This document shows positions 14,442 to 23,271 of a stretch of 30,247 nt of DNA, piece by piece. Numbering within the stretch: the first letter of the stretch is position 1; each line of letters begins with the position of its first letter. The notes under the pieces were generated by a model that saw only the letters and a program-made list of their open reading frames with translations, made no database searches and was not told where the DNA came from. The stretch covers positions 1 to 30,247 of the IMG/VR virus record IMGVR_UViG_3300020396_000025; one strand, written 5' to 3'. The position numbers were made by a program, and so were the translations under genes. The DNA comes from a virus.

Positions 14442-15737
14442 ATGTCAGATAAAAAAAGACGAAGAATAAACACTTCAGCCCAAGAGGCAAACACAGTAGA
14501 ACTAGTTCAAGAAACAGCTCAAGCTGAAACTCCAATACAAGAAGTTACTAAAACTAAAGAAGATGACGGTAACGATTTTTCAGAATTTTATGATGAAGCA
14601 GGAGAATTCAAATGGGAAGCTTACGAAGCAACATGCGTAACAGCATCCCGAAAACCAAACCCACATATTAAAACACAGGACGGGGATCAAGTATTCTCTC
14701 GAGAGCCTTATGCTCAAGAGTTATATGACATCATGAAAGGTGCTATGGTGAATATTAAACCTCAATTGTTTATAGGTGAAATTCACGACGGTACAATACA
14801 TGGAGTAACCGAAGAATATATTACAATAGACATTAACTATAGAGAATTAGTTTATGTTAAAGCTAATAAAGAATCTGAAGAGGTTAGACAACTTCTACCT
14901 GGAGCGGAAACTGCAGTTTTAATTACAGAAACTAAAGGTACATTAACTGGTACTATTACTGGTGGTGTAAAACATAAAACATTCATGGATCTTAGAGCTG
15001 CAATCGACGAAGGCAATACTGCTTGGATCGGTACGGTAAATAACATGATTGAAAATGGTGGTTATATTGTAAAGGTACAAGGTGTAGATTGCTTTATGCC
15101 AGGATCACTTGCAGGTATTAATAAATTATCAGACTTTAGTTCTATCGTTGGAGAAGAATTATATGTTGTTCCAGTAAGTTTCTCACCAGATCGTGGTACA
15201 TTAGTGGTTTCACATAGAAAATATTTACAAGCTCTAATACCAACTTCAATTAATGAATTAAAAGAAACTCTTAATGAACCTAAATCAGGTTTAGTAACAG
15301 GTACAGCAAAATATGGAGTATTTGTTGAATTCAATAAATGTTTAACAGGTATGATCCATACAAATGAACTTGATGAAGAAACTTCAGTTAAATTTAAAGC
15401 TAGGGAGATTAAACCAGGCGAACCAATTAACTTCTTTGTAAAAGATATTATTACTAACAACAAGATTACATTAACTCAAAAGGAGACTACTACAGTAAAC
15501 CCTTGGATTAATATTTCTACAAGGTATTCAATACCATCGGTTGTTAAGGCTAAAATCAAGACCAAAAAAGAATATGGAGTGTTTGTAAACATCGAAGATG
15601 GTGTAACAGGATTACTACATATTAGTGAGTTGCCAGGTGATATATTAGATACCTATAGAGTTGGAGATGAGATCGAAGTACAAATTACTAGGATCGATGA
15701 AGACTCAATGAAGGTATTTCTTAAACTACCCCAATAA
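14442..15737 (+). CDS. Ribosomal protein S1-like protein with four S1 repeats
   Basis: A 431-residue protein with a basic start (KKRRR, 4-8), a disordered acidic stretch, then EFKWEAYE (55-62) and four S1-type OB-fold repeats at about 111-167, 192-260, 280-347 and 366-430. The last two are textbook: SGLVTGTAKYGVFVEF with GMIHTNEL, and AKIKTKKEYGVFVNI with GVTGLLHISEL. Repeat 2 keeps GGYIVKVQGVDCFMPGS and VVSHRKYL, as in S1 repeat 2. Bacterial S1 usually has six repeats; the first two dock on the ribosome and the rest bind mRNA. From memory, Bacteroidota S1 also has an FDWDAFE-like segment before repeat 1, so this looks like a shortened S1 rather than a nuclease with one S1 domain. It could bind 30S subunits or phage mRNA; that is inference. 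It has its own promoter-like elements and an A-rich leader. No RNase or helicase domain is present. Confidence 0.85.
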   Translation: MSDKKRRRINTSAQEANTVELVQETAQAETPIQEVTKTKEDDGNDFSEFYDEAGEFKWEAYEATCVTASRKPNPHIKTQDGDQVFSREPYAQELYDIMKGAMVNIKPQLFIGEIHDGTIHGVTEEYITIDINYRELVYVKANKESEEVRQLLPGAETAVLITETKGTLTGTITGGVKHKTFMDLRAAIDEGNTAWIGTVNNMIENGGYIVKVQGVDCFMPGSLAGINKLSDFSSIVGEELYVVPVSFSPDRGTLVVSHRKYLQALIPTSINELKETLNEPKSGLVTGTAKYGVFVEFNKCLTGMIHTNELDEETSVKFKAREIKPGEPINFFVKDIITNNKITLTQKETTTVNPWINISTRYSIPSVVKAKIKTKKEYGVFVNIEDGVTGLLHISELPGDILDTYRVGDEIEVQITRIDEDSMKVFLKLPQ

Positions 15738-15754
15738 CTATCGCCACAGAGTTT

Positions 15755-15764
15755 GATATATATT
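15755..15764 (+). promoter_or_regulatory. Candidate late promoter (GATATATATT)
   Basis: A third GATATATA element, 26 bases before the amidoligase-like ATG, in the 53-base gap after the S1-like gene. Position and sequence agree with those at 5297 and 14404. It suggests that this gene can be transcribed apart from its neighbour. Confidence 0.35.
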
Positions 15765-15790
15765 GAAAAGTAATATCATACTCTTAATTA

Positions 15791-17104
15791 ATGCAAAAGT
15801 TAAAAAGCAATTCAGTAAGGCAAGAAGTATTAGCTGCCAGCCAAATGGGTATCGAATTTGAGTTTTATTCTAATTTAGAACTAGAAGAGACTGTAAAGTC
15901 TGTGTCTAAACTATTAGATAGAAAAATTCAATTAGAAGAAAAGGCTCATTCAGATTTTGTACCATCAGCAGATGTGTTTAAGATGGAACCTGACATGTCA
16001 GGTGGAAAAGGATTAATTGAACTAGTAACTGGTCCAATGCCTTATAGAAACGCTAGGCTAGTTATTGTGAAAATGTTAGGATGGATTCGTGAAAACGGCT
16101 ACACATCAGATCGTGCATCTATTCACTTAAATATGTCATTTAATCCTGATTTTCTAGAAGATTCAAATATGATTCAGCACATGGACGTGTTGAAATTCAT
16201 ACTTGAGTTTGATGAAGATCGAGTATATAAGTATTTCCCGGATAGAGAGAATTCTACTTACGCAAAATCTATTAAGTGGATTATGCCTAAACATGAAGCA
16301 TTTTACTATAATGCCGATTTAATTAATAAGGATAACTTTACATTTGCAAATACTAAATATTACGGTATTAACTTTGAAAAGGCTCAAAGTAATTATTTAG
16401 AATTTAGGTATATTGGTGGTAAAAACTATGAAGATAGACAAGAAGATATTCTAACATTAGCAGATAGATTTATCATGGCTATTTGGAGGTCTTGTAGAGA
16501 TCCAAAGTTTAATTCTGCTAATAAAATAGAGTTGCAGCGTATTTTAAGAAAGAATGAACCTTTAATGAAGATGCTAAGAGACTATACCGCCGTAAATAAA
16601 TATTGGCCTAAGATAGATATATTAGTAGATTTACAAGATAATCCTACAGTAATTAATGTACAGTGGGATAGGTTTAAACATAAAGTATTAGAATTGTTAT
16701 CAACTGGCACAATGGAAGAAGGTATTATTAACTATGATTCAGATTATTCTACTGTTCAAGTTAAAGATGGTAAATTTAAAACAGCATATCTGCTAGATGG
16801 ATTTGAATTTATAGATTGTGAACTATCAGGTAATATAGAAAATAGTGAAATATATGGCGGCGAAATAAATGGAGCACAAATATTAAGATCACAAATATAT
16901 AAAGGGTGTCAAATCATAGATTCTAAAATAGAATCTTGTTTTGTACATGGCAGCGTAACTGTTAAAAACTGTTTTGTTTTTGGACGAGATGGTATTTTTA
17001 AAGGTAGAATGGAAGGTGGTATATTTAGAGAAGGTGGGGTTGGACCTCATGTTAGATTCTCAGATGAAACTGAAGTTGTGGTAAGTAAAAAAATAAAATC
17101 ATAA
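15791..17104 (+). CDS. Amidoligase-like enzyme (COOH-NH2 ligase) with C-terminal beta-helix-like repeats
   Basis: A 437-residue two-part protein. The N-terminal part has the landmarks of the glutamine-synthetase-like amidoligase family: MGIEFEF (19-25, GxExE metal-binding start), EPDMSGGKGLIELVTGPMPY (66-85, with Glu77), ASIHLNMSF (109-117, His112) and YYGINFEKAQSNYLEFRYIG (190-209, with ExR at 204-206). Such enzymes use ATP to join a carboxylate to an amine, as in peptide tagging or small-peptide synthesis; the substrate here is unknown. Residues about 335-420 are short repeats of polar and aliphatic residues (FEFIDCELSGNIENSEIYGG, QIIDSKIESCFVHGSV), which suggest a right-handed beta-helix or pentapeptide-like fold for binding or anchoring. 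It is flanked by S1-like and gp13-like genes and has its own promoter-like element. I am fairly sure of the family, not of activity. Confidence 0.68.
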   Translation: MQKLKSNSVRQEVLAASQMGIEFEFYSNLELEETVKSVSKLLDRKIQLEEKAHSDFVPSADVFKMEPDMSGGKGLIELVTGPMPYRNARLVIVKMLGWIRENGYTSDRASIHLNMSFNPDFLEDSNMIQHMDVLKFILEFDEDRVYKYFPDRENSTYAKSIKWIMPKHEAFYYNADLINKDNFTFANTKYYGINFEKAQSNYLEFRYIGGKNYEDRQEDILTLADRFIMAIWRSCRDPKFNSANKIELQRILRKNEPLMKMLRDYTAVNKYWPKIDILVDLQDNPTVINVQWDRFKHKVLELLSTGTMEEGIINYDSDYSTVQVKDGKFKTAYLLDGFEFIDCELSGNIENSEIYGGEINGAQILRSQIYKGCQIIDSKIESCFVHGSVTVKNCFVFGRDGIFKGRMEGGIFREGGVGPHVRFSDETEVVVSKKIKS

Positions 17105-17105
17105 A

Positions 17106-17978
17106 ATGAGTGAAATTAGAAGCGGTTATTTTGGAGAAGATCAACCAAATGAACATAACTTAAATACTGGAAGATTTAACGCCAGTAATAATACCAACTG
17201 TTTAAACGCATTTTTACAAGAGCTTGGTGATGAGCTAACTGGAGCATGTATGGTGCCAGTAAATTTACCACAAAGAGAAATAATTAATATAGTTAAAAGA
17301 GCTAAGAAATGGTTCTATAAGAACTATGAAGACTCTGTACTAGAAAACTATTACCATGTACCAAATGCTGTATTTAGTAGTGAATATTTTAAAAAGAATA
17401 GAACATTAAATTTACCAGGTGCTAATGCAGACGGATCTGGTTCAGTATTTTCAGTGTTTGGAGTACATGATATATCCTCAGGTTGGAATTCAACAGGTGG
17501 TGGATTAGATGTTAGATTCCAAAGCGGTGGAGACTTTGCAATAGAGAAGATGTTATTCAGAGGAATGTATGACGGATCTGGTGCAGCAGAATCTGCAGCT
17601 GAGTTAGAATATTACGTATTGAATCAATCTTTAGCAGATATGGCTAGACAGATTTTAGAAAACCCTATTTCTTTTCAATACGCTAGGCTGACTGGAGAAT
17701 TAAAGATTATGGGAGACACTCCGAAGGGAGATGTGATACTTGATGTGTACGAAACAATTCCGGATTGTGCACTATTTGATGACGAAATCTTTTTTAGATA
17801 TTGTTCTGCTAAGATTAAGCAATCACTAGGCGCTAAGCTTGGTATTTTTAAGTTTGCATTACCAGGTAATGTAGAATTCGACTACGACGCAATAAAAGAC
17901 ATGGGAGACACCGAATTAGAGTCAATTATTGAGGAGATAAAAGGAGACGAAGGAGTGGACTGGATGTTCCACTCATAA
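17106..17978 (+). CDS. Neck/head-completion protein (gp13-like)
   Basis: A 290-residue protein that begins one base after the amidoligase-like stop. Its layout parallels T4 gp13, which closes the head and joins it to the tail. The N-terminal part has LPQREIINIVKRAKKWFYKN (54-73), like the early gp13 helix. The middle has LTGELKIMGDTPKGDVILDV, like the LKVMG...DLIIVE segment of gp13. The C-terminus has LGIFKFALPGNVEFDYDAI then ELESIIEEIK, like the LPGGVTIDGQRL...ALREEL end. The remembered T4 sequence supports the assignment, but identity is low. Residues about 95-135 are Gly/Ser-rich. In T4, gene 13 lies away from 25 and 6, so placement beside the wedge genes is a rearranged order. A wedge component is the alternative. 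Confidence 0.58.
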   Translation: MSEIRSGYFGEDQPNEHNLNTGRFNASNNTNCLNAFLQELGDELTGACMVPVNLPQREIINIVKRAKKWFYKNYEDSVLENYYHVPNAVFSSEYFKKNRTLNLPGANADGSGSVFSVFGVHDISSGWNSTGGGLDVRFQSGGDFAIEKMLFRGMYDGSGAAESAAELEYYVLNQSLADMARQILENPISFQYARLTGELKIMGDTPKGDVILDVYETIPDCALFDDEIFFRYCSAKIKQSLGAKLGIFKFALPGNVEFDYDAIKDMGDTELESIIEEIKGDEGVDWMFHS

Positions 17979-17998
17979 AAAGTAGAATACATATATAA

Positions 17999-18355
17999 AT
18001 GGATTTTTATATAAAATACATAGGAGACCCTAATTATCAGACAGGAGTTGTTCAAAACGTAGGTGAAATTGAACAATTATTGACTCAGATAGAAACCGTT
18101 CTTTTCACAAGAAAGAGAGATGTTTTAGGTACTCCATCATTTGGTTGTAACTTAGAAGATATTGTATATAGTTTAGGTCAAAATGAATTCCAAATTAAAA
18201 ACGAGATACAGGGCCAATTGGCTAATTTCGTTCCCCTATCAGGAAAGTACAAAACCACGGTAAGCGTTAAGTTTATGAAGGGTGTTGCTAGGGATATGGC
18301 ATTTATTGACATTACTGTTAACAACGAGTACCAAATCAAAGTAAATTTAAGATAA
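17999..18355 (+). CDS. Baseplate wedge protein gp25-like
   Basis: A 118-residue protein of the GPW/gp25 family, the size usual for this protein. The diagnostic part is TRKRDVLGTPSFGCNLEDIV (37-56), which corresponds to the 'GTRxxxPxFGSxLxxxLF' signature of gp25 proteins. A helix (QFQIKNEIQG-like) and two closing strands follow. gp25 sits in the inner baseplate wedge and helps start sheath polymerisation through a handshake-like domain. It is followed eight bases later by the gp6-like gene, the order expected in T4-like and other contractile systems. The leader before the ATG is ATACATATATAA, which contains a TATA string close to the start; whether this is a promoter is unclear. Confidence 0.85.
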   Translation: MDFYIKYIGDPNYQTGVVQNVGEIEQLLTQIETVLFTRKRDVLGTPSFGCNLEDIVYSLGQNEFQIKNEIQGQLANFVPLSGKYKTTVSVKFMKGVARDMAFIDITVNNEYQIKVNLR

Positions 18356-18362
18356 ATAACTA

Positions 18363-20192
18363 ATGGCAGAATTAAAATTTTTAAGCACACTAAGAACATC
18401 GGCTAATCAAATTAAGACCGATGCTCGAACATATATCGCAAGAGTTTACAAGCGTGCGAATACTCTATTTACTGAAGCATCACCATTTGCTCAGATTATT
18501 TCTGTTATGGCTGAGTTAGGTGAATTAATTATGTTCTATGTAGAGGATTCTTTAGTAGAACAAAACATATACACTGCGCAACAACCAGAATCTATTTATG
18601 GTATATCAAGATTAACAGGACATGATGCTACAAGAGGTTTTGCTGCAACTGGTGAAATTGAATTTAAATGGGCAGTTGGATCAGATCTTGGTAAAATTGC
18701 AGGAACTGGATTAAATGTTGATGCAAGATCAGAATTAAAATGTGAATTAAATGGATTAGTTTATACTCTATTAACTTCACAAGATAAATTTAGATTAGAA
18801 AAGTCAAATAAGTACGCTATAAAATGCGCAATTGTTCAGGGTAAATTTGAATCTCAAAGGTTTACTGGAACTGGAGAGCCAATGCAATCATATAATGTAC
18901 AAACAAGTTCTTTAACAGATCATTCTAAAGTTAGCGTTTCAGTTAACGGTGAAAAGTGGACAAAACACGATTCAATGTATGACTTATTAAATAACGAAAA
19001 AGCATATATTCTTAAGACTGGTATTTCTGGTGGCCTTGATGTTTATTTTGGAACTGGTAACTTTGGTGCAATACCAAGTGCTGGTAATTCAATAGAGATT
19101 GAATACATTAAGCATGCAGGTTTCCAAGGTAACTTAGATGATGCACAAGATATTATACTTAAGTGGGATGCAGAAGGTTCTGATTCTAATGGTGATGAAT
19201 TTGATTTAAATGAATTCTTAGAACTTACAGTAACTTCATCTCCTAAGATGGGAGCTGATAAAGAGTCTGTTGAATTTACTAAGTTAATGGCACCCTTAGC
19301 GTCTAAATCATACGTTCTAGCGACTCCAGATAATTATGAGTATTTCCTATCTAGATATGGAATGTTCTCGTATGTGGATGCTTACAATACGACTGAGGAC
19401 CAGTATTTAGATGATGATAATGTGATTTACATTTTTGCAATTCCAGATGCTAGAAGAAAGTTATTAGCGGATCAAGATTATTTCTCGATTCCAGTAAATG
19501 AGATGTTCTTTGATCAGAATGAATATGATAAGATGTCGCAAGTTATTCAAGATAGTGGCCAACAAATGGTTACAACTGAAGTAGTATTTGTAAAACCACA
19601 AGTTAGAAAATATTCTATGGATATTAATATTAGATATTTTGAAGGACACACAAAACAAGAGATATTCGTTAATGTTAGAAGAGCTGTAAGTGATTACATG
19701 CTTAATATTACAAGAAGAGATAAACTACCTAAGTCTGATATTGTTTACATATTAGAAACTATTGAAGGTATTGATGCAGTTAATGTAAGATTTATATCTG
19801 AGACAGAAGAGACTGCAAGAAGATTAGGGTATTATTTGTCTAAGACTGTAACTGTAGTGCCACAAGAGCCTGTAGTTTTAGAAGACATAGGTAATGGTAA
19901 ACAAAAATATATTTTCTTTAAACAAATAGAAGAAGTTAAAACTGTAGATGTTGATGAAACAACTGCTATCCCATACGATGTAGCTGGACTAGATGAATGG
20001 GGAGATATTATTATGGATAAAGAAGAAGTTGCTGTTTTCAGAGGTGGTTGGCAAGATAGAGATGGTGATGAAATTGTTGACGATGCATTAATGAATGCTG
20101 AAGCTGCACTTTCAATTAACTTTGATGCAACACCAGTACCTAGAACTATTTACACTAGAGTGCAGGCTGGAAATAGAAAAGCTATAAAATAA
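18363..20192 (+). CDS. Baseplate wedge protein gp6-like (baseplate J family)
   Basis: A 609-residue protein that follows the gp25-like gene by seven bases, as gene 6 follows gene 25 in T4. Its N-terminal segment RVYKRANTLFTEASPFAQII and the following FYVEDSLVEQNIYTAQQPES, ISRLTGHDATRGFAATGEIE agree with gp6/J-type proteins. The middle contains YVDAYNTTEDQYLDDDNVIY, and the C-terminal part RKYSMDINIRYFEGHTKQEI then VRRAVSDYMLNITRRDKLPK and DIVYILETIEGIDAVNVRF is the J-type closing domain. gp6 dimers join wedges into the ring that controls baseplate opening. The length is close to T4 gp6 (about 660). The C-terminus adds an acidic segment. Its stop overlaps the next start by one base. Confidence 0.8.
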   Translation: MAELKFLSTLRTSANQIKTDARTYIARVYKRANTLFTEASPFAQIISVMAELGELIMFYVEDSLVEQNIYTAQQPESIYGISRLTGHDATRGFAATGEIEFKWAVGSDLGKIAGTGLNVDARSELKCELNGLVYTLLTSQDKFRLEKSNKYAIKCAIVQGKFESQRFTGTGEPMQSYNVQTSSLTDHSKVSVSVNGEKWTKHDSMYDLLNNEKAYILKTGISGGLDVYFGTGNFGAIPSAGNSIEIEYIKHAGFQGNLDDAQDIILKWDAEGSDSNGDEFDLNEFLELTVTSSPKMGADKESVEFTKLMAPLASKSYVLATPDNYEYFLSRYGMFSYVDAYNTTEDQYLDDDNVIYIFAIPDARRKLLADQDYFSIPVNEMFFDQNEYDKMSQVIQDSGQQMVTTEVVFVKPQVRKYSMDINIRYFEGHTKQEIFVNVRRAVSDYMLNITRRDKLPKSDIVYILETIEGIDAVNVRFISETEETARRLGYYLSKTVTVVPQEPVVLEDIGNGKQKYIFFKQIEEVKTVDVDETTAIPYDVAGLDEWGDIIMDKEEVAVFRGGWQDRDGDEIVDDALMNAEAALSINFDATPVPRTIYTRVQAGNRKAIK

Positions 20193-20464
20193 TGAGTCTA
20201 TTTAAAGATCTATTAGTATATAAACGTAAACGATTGTATAAGGTTTCCAAACATAGGAAAGATGACAATGTTAATGTTAAGTATGATTACAAGAAACATG
20301 GTTTAATTGATAAACAAGTTTCTCCTCATATTAGAAGAAATCAGACAATGAGAGAATTCCTTATATTTGTTAATGATTATTTTTTAGCATTATTAGATCA
20401 GGTTAGATCCTTAAAGAATTTTGGTAACTTTACGGTAGAAAAAGACGACGAAAGAACTAGATAA
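20192..20464 (+). CDS. Small basic hypothetical protein, 90 aa
   Basis: Unrecognised small protein between the gp6-like and gp7-like genes. The start shares one base with the gp6-like stop (TAATG), and the end is one base before the next ATG, so it is tightly embedded in the wedge operon. It is strongly basic at the N-terminus (VYKRKRLYKVSKHRKDD) and has a hydrophobic helix (FLIFVNDYFLALLDQVRSL, about 52-70) that could be buried in an assembly interface. It is not a convincing membrane segment because it carries charges. A role as a wedge accessory is suggested only by position. Confidence 0.7.
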   Translation: MSLFKDLLVYKRKRLYKVSKHRKDDNVNVKYDYKKHGLIDKQVSPHIRRNQTMREFLIFVNDYFLALLDQVRSLKNFGNFTVEKDDERTR

Positions 20465-20465
20465 T

Positions 20466-23264
20466 ATGTGGAATAATTTAAGATTCTTTAACGGTACGGA
20501 TTACGAGCTACAACTAGCTCAGGACGCAGACGGTATATGGGAAGGACAAGTATATCTTCCTGAGGTATCTACGAACCTGTATGAAACGGCAAACCTATTT
20601 ATTGTGGAAGAGTGTTTGTATAATGGCGATGCTGTTATTAATAAACCACTTTCTCCAGATAATACACTTACTGGATTAGATTTTAGTTGGGAAAACTTAA
20701 GACCTGACCAATCTAAAGATGTTATCATGTATGGTATGCGATATGATGGTGGTAAAGCTTATGTAAAAGAGCTTAGAACCCAATCATTTGGGTTTGGACC
20801 AGCAGAGACAGTCGATTCACAAGATGCTAATTACTTAAAGACTATTAATGCTAACCTAAATGTTGGTTTTCAAATTAATATTGCAGTATCCTCTGAAAAC
20901 GCTGGTATCCACAAGAGAATTTTACAAATTAAAGCTGGGGATTCAGTTGTTGCAAGAATAGAATTTTACGGTGAAGTTGAAGCTGAGGATGAAAGATTTA
21001 AAGTACTATTAGGTAACTTAGGTGCTTCATTAGAGGCTGAAGACTTTATGATATTTAAATCTCATGATATTTCTGAGATGCACCCTGATTATCAACTATT
21101 AAACCAAAAGAGAAAAGAGATGTTATTAGAGCTTAATAACATTAAACCTTTTATTGGAACATATAAAGCAATCTTAAATGCTATTGATTTCTTTGGATAT
21201 GATAAGATTACACTTAAAGAGTATTGGATTAATGTAGATAACGCGTCGAGAACTTTCGGTAAGCTACATGCTATCCCAGTGCCTAACTCATCTGTTAGAG
21301 GTGAGATGACTAGAAAGAGGTTAAGATTTAAAGTACCTTCTAAAACACAAAAGAAAACTAGTAGGTTCTCATTAGTTTATAGACTAAATGAACCAAACGG
21401 AACTTTCGATCAATGGGATTTTGCTAATGTTGATGAAGTCTTTGATTTCACACCAGAAGAAGTCCTAATCAAATTATACGGTTTAAAGAATAGATTACAA
21501 AGAGATTTTTTACCCCTCGAAGCTAAAATTGTAGATATTACAGGGGAAGGCGACTATTTCACACAGAAGAATATAAACATGTGGAAGATTCAAAATCCAA
21601 TTGGATTCTTTACAGAGGGACATAGGGTTAAGTTTGATGTATGGCCAAGAGATAGAGATCTTTTTATTGAAGATACTTCAATGGTTTTAAAATCTACATT
21701 AGACCAGAACGATGCAGCTAGTAGTTATGATACGTTCTTAAATCTAGAGGTTGGTAAAGAGGCTAGTTTAACAAATATTCAAAGATCTGAAGAAAAGAAT
21801 GTATTTGAAAGTTTTTATGATTCTTATCATGATAGATCAATGGAATCATATAATCAAAACTTTTCACAAACTAATATACCAATAGGTTGTCCTGTTATTC
21901 TAGATTCTACTGAGTCTTGGGATGATATTTGGGATGAGGCTACTTTTGTGTGGGATGATGCAGTTGATGCGAATCAAAACTTAAAAGTGACTTGGAACAA
22001 CTGGTATAAAAGATGGGTTTATGAAATTGAATGGATTATTGATGGACCAAATGAATTTCATCAAGAATACAGAGGTCCTGTTGATTACTTAGATGCTGAT
22101 GGAAATGTTGTCGACGACTACAAAAGATTACCAATTACACTACCATACGTTGGAAGCTATACTATAGAAATGAGAATGTATGATTTATTTGGACACATGT
22201 CTTACTATAAGAAGTCAGATCTTTTTGAAGTTAAATTAAAAGAATTAGAATTATACGGAGTTTACAAATGGTTAGAGACTGATGCAAAAGGTAATGCAAC
22301 TCCATGGAATCTTAAATCTTTAGACTGGAATAAGTCTGGAGGCTACTGGGATATGCCACAAGACAATACCCAAAAGGTAGAAGATACTATTGCAACTTTA
22401 TACCAAACGCTTGACAGAGCTAACTATATACATTTAGAAGAAGATCAAGGCGTTAGATTTTCTACGGTTAGAAGATTTGGTGATGTATTTTCAGATACCG
22501 GATATTCTGAAACAACCGGACCTTATCAATGGGATGAATGTGCTTTTAGATGGAAAGACACTGAACATAACTGGTGGGAAAACTTAAGAGTTGGACCAGA
22601 TTTGACAGCTTCATTTAAAATAGACTGGATTGAACAAGGCGATATATTAGCGATTACGCATAAGAATCCAACGACTAATGTAAATAGAGTAGGTTCTCAT
22701 ACTATTATGTCTCCAACACCAACTGGTGTTAACGATGTAGCTGGTTGGAAAGCAATCGCAGATGAATTAGAGGCATCGATAGATCCTGTAATTTCAAAAT
22801 TTAACTATAATCCTGTATTTAAAGATATAGACTCTGATGATGATATAGATACTAATGATCAGTTTTACTATATTATATGTACCGGACAAGAGTATTCAAA
22901 AACTTATGATTTTGAATCCGTTACAATAGATACAGAATCTCCTACTTCAGCAATAAGTGGAGAAGTCCATGTGGTTCACTATAACCCAACATGGGATAAC
23001 GTAAAAGTATTTAAAGACTATGCGATGGTCGAAAGATCAACGCATTTAACTATATCAACTGACATTTCTAAGTTTCCTGGTGCTAGAAAGCCAAAGTGGA
23101 CTATCACCAATATAACTAACCCAGAAATTAATGATATATACTATAATAATATGTGGCTTACTTACATTTTTCAGGAACCGGGTGAATACTCGATACAACT
23201 GGAAGCTGAAGACACGTATGGAAATAAGAACGTTGTAAAACGCAACATGTTAAAAGTAAAATAA
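20466..23264 (+). CDS. Baseplate wedge protein gp7-like with Ig/PKD-like domains
   Basis: A 932-residue protein, close to T4 gp7 in length (about 1030) and in the expected place after gp6. The region at about 235-255 (FIGTYKAILNAIDFFGYDKI) and KEYWINVDN look like wedge-type sequence, with a long helical and beta mixture to about 470. From about 477 onward there are Trp-rich strands (SWDDIWDEATFVWDDAVD). Two Ig/PKD-like modules end in PYVGSYTIEMRMYDLFGHMS (about 560-579) and EPGEYSIQLEAEDTYGNKN (near the C-terminus). These modules often mediate interactions on phage surfaces. gp7 connects gp6, gp8 and gp10 in T4; that role is inferred here. The C-terminus runs nearly to the next gene, seven bases away. 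Confidence 0.6.
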   Translation: MWNNLRFFNGTDYELQLAQDADGIWEGQVYLPEVSTNLYETANLFIVEECLYNGDAVINKPLSPDNTLTGLDFSWENLRPDQSKDVIMYGMRYDGGKAYVKELRTQSFGFGPAETVDSQDANYLKTINANLNVGFQINIAVSSENAGIHKRILQIKAGDSVVARIEFYGEVEAEDERFKVLLGNLGASLEAEDFMIFKSHDISEMHPDYQLLNQKRKEMLLELNNIKPFIGTYKAILNAIDFFGYDKITLKEYWINVDNASRTFGKLHAIPVPNSSVRGEMTRKRLRFKVPSKTQKKTSRFSLVYRLNEPNGTFDQWDFANVDEVFDFTPEEVLIKLYGLKNRLQRDFLPLEAKIVDITGEGDYFTQKNINMWKIQNPIGFFTEGHRVKFDVWPRDRDLFIEDTSMVLKSTLDQNDAASSYDTFLNLEVGKEASLTNIQRSEEKNVFESFYDSYHDRSMESYNQNFSQTNIPIGCPVILDSTESWDDIWDEATFVWDDAVDANQNLKVTWNNWYKRWVYEIEWIIDGPNEFHQEYRGPVDYLDADGNVVDDYKRLPITLPYVGSYTIEMRMYDLFGHMSYYKKSDLFEVKLKELELYGVYKWLETDAKGNATPWNLKSLDWNKSGGYWDMPQDNTQKVEDTIATLYQTLDRANYIHLEEDQGVRFSTVRRFGDVFSDTGYSETTGPYQWDECAFRWKDTEHNWWENLRVGPDLTASFKIDWIEQGDILAITHKNPTTNVNRVGSHTIMSPTPTGVNDVAGWKAIADELEASIDPVISKFNYNPVFKDIDSDDDIDTNDQFYYIICTGQEYSKTYDFESVTIDTESPTSAISGEVHVVHYNPTWDNVKVFKDYAMVERSTHLTISTDISKFPGARKPKWTITNITNPEINDIYYNNMWLTYIFQEPGEYSIQLEAEDTYGNKNVVKRNMLKVK

Positions 23265-23271
23265 ATATAAA

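Noticed and set aside
15062-15463. 133-codon minus-strand frame within the S1-like gene
   Set aside because: It lies entirely inside a well-supported S1-repeat gene and shows no recognisable domain.
17990-17998. TATA string right before the gp25-like ATG as a promoter
   Set aside because: It is adjacent to the start codon, which would leave almost no leader, and AT-rich starts are normal here.
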